This document shows, one piece after another, positions 61,409 through 64,000 of a stretch of DNA of 64,000 bases; position 1 is the stretch's first letter; every line of letters begins with the position of its first letter. Source of the DNA: Rhizobiales bacterium dw_265. Its GTDB lineage: Bacteria > Pseudomonadota > Alphaproteobacteria > Micropepsales > Micropepsaceae. Position numbers and translations under genes: made by a program. The notes below the pieces were generated by a model. That model worked only from the letters and a program-made list of their open reading frames with translations. It was not told the origin of the DNA and made no database searches. The stretch covers positions 62,001 through 126,000 of the forward strand of contig JAAVUU010000003.1 of NCBI GenBank assembly GCA_018449595.1. The letters are read 5' to 3'.

Positions 61409-62836
61409 ATGACGCAGAACTCCTCCATGGCCTCCGTCGTGATCGTGGGTGGCGGGTTTTCCGGCGCCCTGTTCGGGCTGAAGCTGCACCGCGCCCGGCC
61501 CGGCTGGCGCATCACCGTGGTGGAGCCCAAAAAGAAGCTGGGACGCGGCATCGCCTATGGCGCCTGCGGGCCCAACCATCTGCTCAATGTGCCGGTGTCG
61601 CGCATGGAGGTGGGGCTGACGCCCGGCTTCGCGCAATGGCTGGAGCCCGCCGCCATCGCCGAGGCGCTGGTGGAAAGCGATCTCGACCTGGCGGACGCTT
61701 TCGTGCCGCGCCGGCTGTTCGGTGATTACATGGAGGAGCGCGTCAGCGAGGCCCTGTCGCTGAAAAGCCGCAGCGGCTTCACCGCCGTGCGCGGCGAGGC
61801 GGTGCGGCTGGTGGAGGACGGCCATGGCGTGCTGTTGACCGATGGCCGCGAAATCCGCGCCGACAGGGTGGTGCTGGCGATGGGCAACCTGCCGCCGCGC
61901 CCGCCCGGCGGGCCCGACCGCTGGCTGTATGACACCGGCTTCTTCATTCCCGATCCCTGGGCGCCCGACGCTTTCAGCGACGTGGACAAGGGCGAGCCGC
62001 TGCTGCTGATCGGCGCCGGCCTGACCACGGTGGACGTGGCGCTGCGCCTGACGCAGGAAGGCCATCGCGGCCCCATCCTGGCGGTGTCGCGGCGTGGCCT
62101 GCAGCCGCGCCAGCACAGGGCGGGCGGCGCCTGGGCGGAATTCCTGCATGACAGGATACCGGCCTCGCCGCTCACGCTGCTGCGGCTGATGCGGTCGGAG
62201 ATCGCCCGTGCCGCGGCCCAGGACATTCCCTGGCAGCGGGTGTTCGACGCCGCCCGCCCCGCCGTGGCGGCGGTATGGGAAGGCTGGAGCGACCGCCATC
62301 GCCGCCAGTTCCTGCGCCATCTGCGGCCGCGCTGGGACGTGCATCGCCACCGCACCGCGCCGCGCATCGGCACGGCGCTGGAAAAACTGGTCCAGGAAGG
62401 CCGGCTGGAAACCGTATCGGGGCGGATCGGCGGCTATGCCGAAGCCGGCGACCATGTGAACGTGACCATCCGGCTGCGCGGCGGCGGCACGCGGGCGTTC
62501 CGCGCCGGCCATATCGTCAACTGCACCGGCCCCGGCGCGGACTTCGACAAGATCGCCATTCCCCTGATCGCGGACATGCGCGAGCGGCGGCTGGCGGTGC
62601 CCGATCCGCTGGGCCTGGGGTTCGAGACCCGCGACTGCGCCGTGGTGGATGCGGCGGGCAAGCCATCGTCCTGGCTGTTCGCGCTGGGGCCGCTGACCAA
62701 GCCGGCCTGGTGGGAGATTGTGGCGGTGCCCGAGATCAACCTGCAGGTCGAACGGCTGGTGGCGCAGATCACCAGCGAAAAGCCGCCGGAACGGCTGACC
62801 ACCGCCGATTTCCTGGGCATGGGCGAGGGCATCTGA
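61409..62836 (+). CDS. FAD/NAD(P)-binding protein (HpaA/SidA-like NAD_binding_9 family)
   Basis: A 475-aa flavoprotein. Rossmann FAD loop SVVIVGGGFSGALFGLKLHR, followed by GRGIAYGACGPNHLLNVPVSRM, a second nucleotide region (LLIGAGLTTVDVALRL), and HIVNCTGPGADFDKIAIPLI near the middle. This pattern belongs to a family of uncharacterised FAD-dependent reductases or hydroxylases with a C-terminal redox domain. Substrate not assignable. Start at the first ATG (61409), divergent from the TPR gene. Confidence 0.85.
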   Translation: MTQNSSMASVVIVGGGFSGALFGLKLHRARPGWRITVVEPKKKLGRGIAYGACGPNHLLNVPVSRMEVGLTPGFAQWLEPAAIAEALVESDLDLADAFVPRRLFGDYMEERVSEALSLKSRSGFTAVRGEAVRLVEDGHGVLLTDGREIRADRVVLAMGNLPPRPPGGPDRWLYDTGFFIPDPWAPDAFSDVDKGEPLLLIGAGLTTVDVALRLTQEGHRGPILAVSRRGLQPRQHRAGGAWAEFLHDRIPASPLTLLRLMRSEIARAAAQDIPWQRVFDAARPAVAAVWEGWSDRHRRQFLRHLRPRWDVHRHRTAPRIGTALEKLVQEGRLETVSGRIGGYAEAGDHVNVTIRLRGGGTRAFRAGHIVNCTGPGADFDKIAIPLIADMRERRLAVPDPLGLGFETRDCAVVDAAGKPSSWLFALGPLTKPAWWEIVAVPEINLQVERLVAQITSEKPPERLTTADFLGMGEGI

Positions 62837-62938
62837 AATGTCCATAAAGGCCGCTTGACCGTTTTCGCCATGCGGCAAAGACTGTCATACCCTCTTTCTA
62901 ACATTCCGCCCGCATAGTCCCGACAAGGAGAATTCCCC

Positions 62939-63769
62939 ATGCCCTTCGTGACCGCACAGGACGGCGTCGATATCTTCTACAAGGACTGGGGCACCGGCCA
63001 GCCCATCGTGTTCAGCCATGGCTGGCCGCTGTCGGCCGATGACTGGGACAACCAGCTGCTGTTTTTCCTGGGCCTGGGCTATCGCGTCATCGCCCATGAC
63101 CGGCGCGGCCATGGCCGTTCCAGCCAGGGCGCCGAGGGCCATGATATCGCCCATTACGCCGCCGACCTGGCGGTGCTGGCCGAGGCGCTGGACCTGAAAG
63201 ACGCCATCCATGTCGGCCATTCCACCGGCGGCGGCGAAGTCGCGGCCTATGTCGCGCGCCATGGCGAGCCGCAGGGCCGCGTCGCCAAGGCGGCGCTGAT
63301 CAGCGCCGTTCCGCCCCTGATGGTCAAGACCGAGGCCAATCCGCTGGGCCTGCCCAAGGAGGCGTTCGACGGCCTGCAGGCGCAACTGGCCGCCAACCGC
63401 TCCAAATTCTACCGCGACCTGCCGGAAGGGCCCTTCTATGGCTACAACCGGCCGGGTGCCAAGCCAATCGAAGCGGTGATCGCCAACTGGTGGCGCCAGG
63501 GCATGATGGGCGGGGCCAAGGCGCATTACGACGGCATCGTCGCCTTCTCCCAGACCGACTTCACCGGCGACCTGCAGAAGATCACCGTGCCGACCCTGGT
63601 GATGCACAGCGAGGACGACCAGATCGTGCCCTATGTCGCGGCCGGCCCGCTCAGCGCCAAGCTGCTGAAGAACGGCAGGCTGATCACCTACAAGGATTTC
63701 CCCCACGGCATGCCCACCACCCATGCCGATGCGATCAACGCCGACCTGCTGGCCTTCATCAAGGAATGA
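62939..63769 (+). CDS. Alpha/beta hydrolase, arylesterase/chloroperoxidase type
   Basis: A 276-aa enzyme of the cofactor-free haloperoxidase/arylesterase subgroup. The oxyanion motif is [16 protein letters not shown], the nucleophile S95 lies in [14 protein letters not shown], Asp is in [11 protein letters not shown] and His in [19 protein letters not shown] before ATG. No signal peptide; cytosolic. Natural substrate unknown. ATG of the next gene overlaps the stop (ATGA). Confidence 0.9.
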   Translation: MPFVTAQDGVDIFYKDWGTGQPIVFSHGWPLSADDWDNQLLFFLGLGYRVIAHDRRGHGRSSQGAEGHDIAHYAADLAVLAEALDLKDAIHVGHSTGGGEVAAYVARHGEPQGRVAKAALISAVPPLMVKTEANPLGLPKEAFDGLQAQLAANRSKFYRDLPEGPFYGYNRPGAKPIEAVIANWWRQGMMGGAKAHYDGIVAFSQTDFTGDLQKITVPTLVMHSEDDQIVPYVAAGPLSAKLLKNGRLITYKDFPHGMPTTHADAINADLLAFIKE

Positions 63770-64000
63770 TCGGCCGCGTCCTGCTTGCGCTGCCGGTTCT
63801 GCTGGCGCTGGCCGCGCCGGCGCGGGCGGCGGAAGACGCGCTCGGCCCGGCGGCCAACACCGCCTTCCTGGCGGCCAATGCCAAAAAGCCCGGCACCGTG
63901 CTGCGGCCCAGCGGGCTGCAGTACCGGGTGCTGCATGCCGGTTTCGGCCGCCGGGTGGGCGCCGACGATGTGGCGCAGCTTTCCTATAGCGTCAGCCTGG
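63766..64000 (+). CDS. FKBP-type peptidyl-prolyl isomerase, N-terminal part
   Basis: Only the first 78 codons are in the window. A signal peptide (about 1-22, PARAAE) is followed by [29 protein letters not shown], the conserved entry into an exported FKBP domain (Mip/FkpA type) that helps periplasmic folding. The frame is open to the last base. It starts inside the stop of the upstream hydrolase gene. Confidence 0.8.
   Translation, partial: MIGRVLLALPVLLALAAPARAAEDALGPAANTAFLAANAKKPGTVLRPSGLQYRVLHAGFGRRVGADDVAQLSYSVSL

Overview
The window is GC-rich chromosomal DNA from an alphaproteobacterium. The evidence is a cell-cycle regulator set found in that class (ChpT phosphotransferase, GcrA, a perfect CtrA box TTAA-N7-TTAA upstream of chpT), an RpoH of alphaproteobacterial type next to rluD, an EipA/DUF1134 envelope protein, a PAS_5-type protein and the argD-argF-hslO order. 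Caulobacterales- or Micropepsales-like bacteria fit; the genus cannot be fixed from sequence alone. No phage, plasmid origin, rRNA or CRISPR array was seen.

Layout. 1-2.95 kb: housekeeping block rpoH-rluD (minus), a small membrane protein and a JAMM peptidase (plus), then tRNA-Glu(CTC). 2.95-7.0 kb: a decayed accessory strip directly behind the tRNA, with a hypothetical membrane protein, the N-terminal scrap of a DNA methyltransferase, a truncated IS3-family transposase, and a frameshifted TonB-receptor start fused to the C-terminal half of an AbgB-like M20 amidohydrolase. 7.1-17.5 kb: a plus-strand cluster whose products nearly all carry export signals: TonB receptor, Tat-exported DapA-like aldolase/lyase, PQQ dehydrogenase, cytochrome c-NHL fusion, SUMF1-fold protein and Tat-exported amidohydrolase. 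It looks like a periplasmic catabolic pathway for an unknown substrate.

18-31.6 kb: transport, envelope and regulatory genes (DedA-rhodanese, MFS, two cupin-like proteins, a secF without secD, eipA, cysQ, chpT-response regulator-cheR, kdoO, a beta-lactamase-fold hydrolase, an acyl-CoA synthetase and arfB). 31.6-35.5 kb: a compact Csu-type chaperone-usher pilus operon. 35.6-38.4 kb: phoR-phoU-phoB without pst genes. 38.5-47.5 kb: glutathione peroxidase, gcrA, arginine synthesis (argD, argF, argE), hslO, folE, apaG, an OsmC protein and metZ. 47.6-64 kb: small metabolic and signalling genes, nucleoside transporter, FMN oxidoreductase, hemC-hemF, a second Tat amidohydrolase, a Gly/His-rich secreted protein, a TPR-GT41 glycosyltransferase, a FAD protein, an alpha/beta hydrolase and the start of an FKBP isomerase that runs off the window.

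Sequence-level structure beyond genes includes five copies of a two-size (101/130 bp) palindromic intergenic element with ends TGTCATGGCCCGC, four of them between convergent genes. There is a 133-bp insertion at the 3' end of hslO that gives the gene a codon-recoded C-terminal tail while the probable native tail survives downstream. An 18-bp perfect palindrome is centred on the rpoH start codon.
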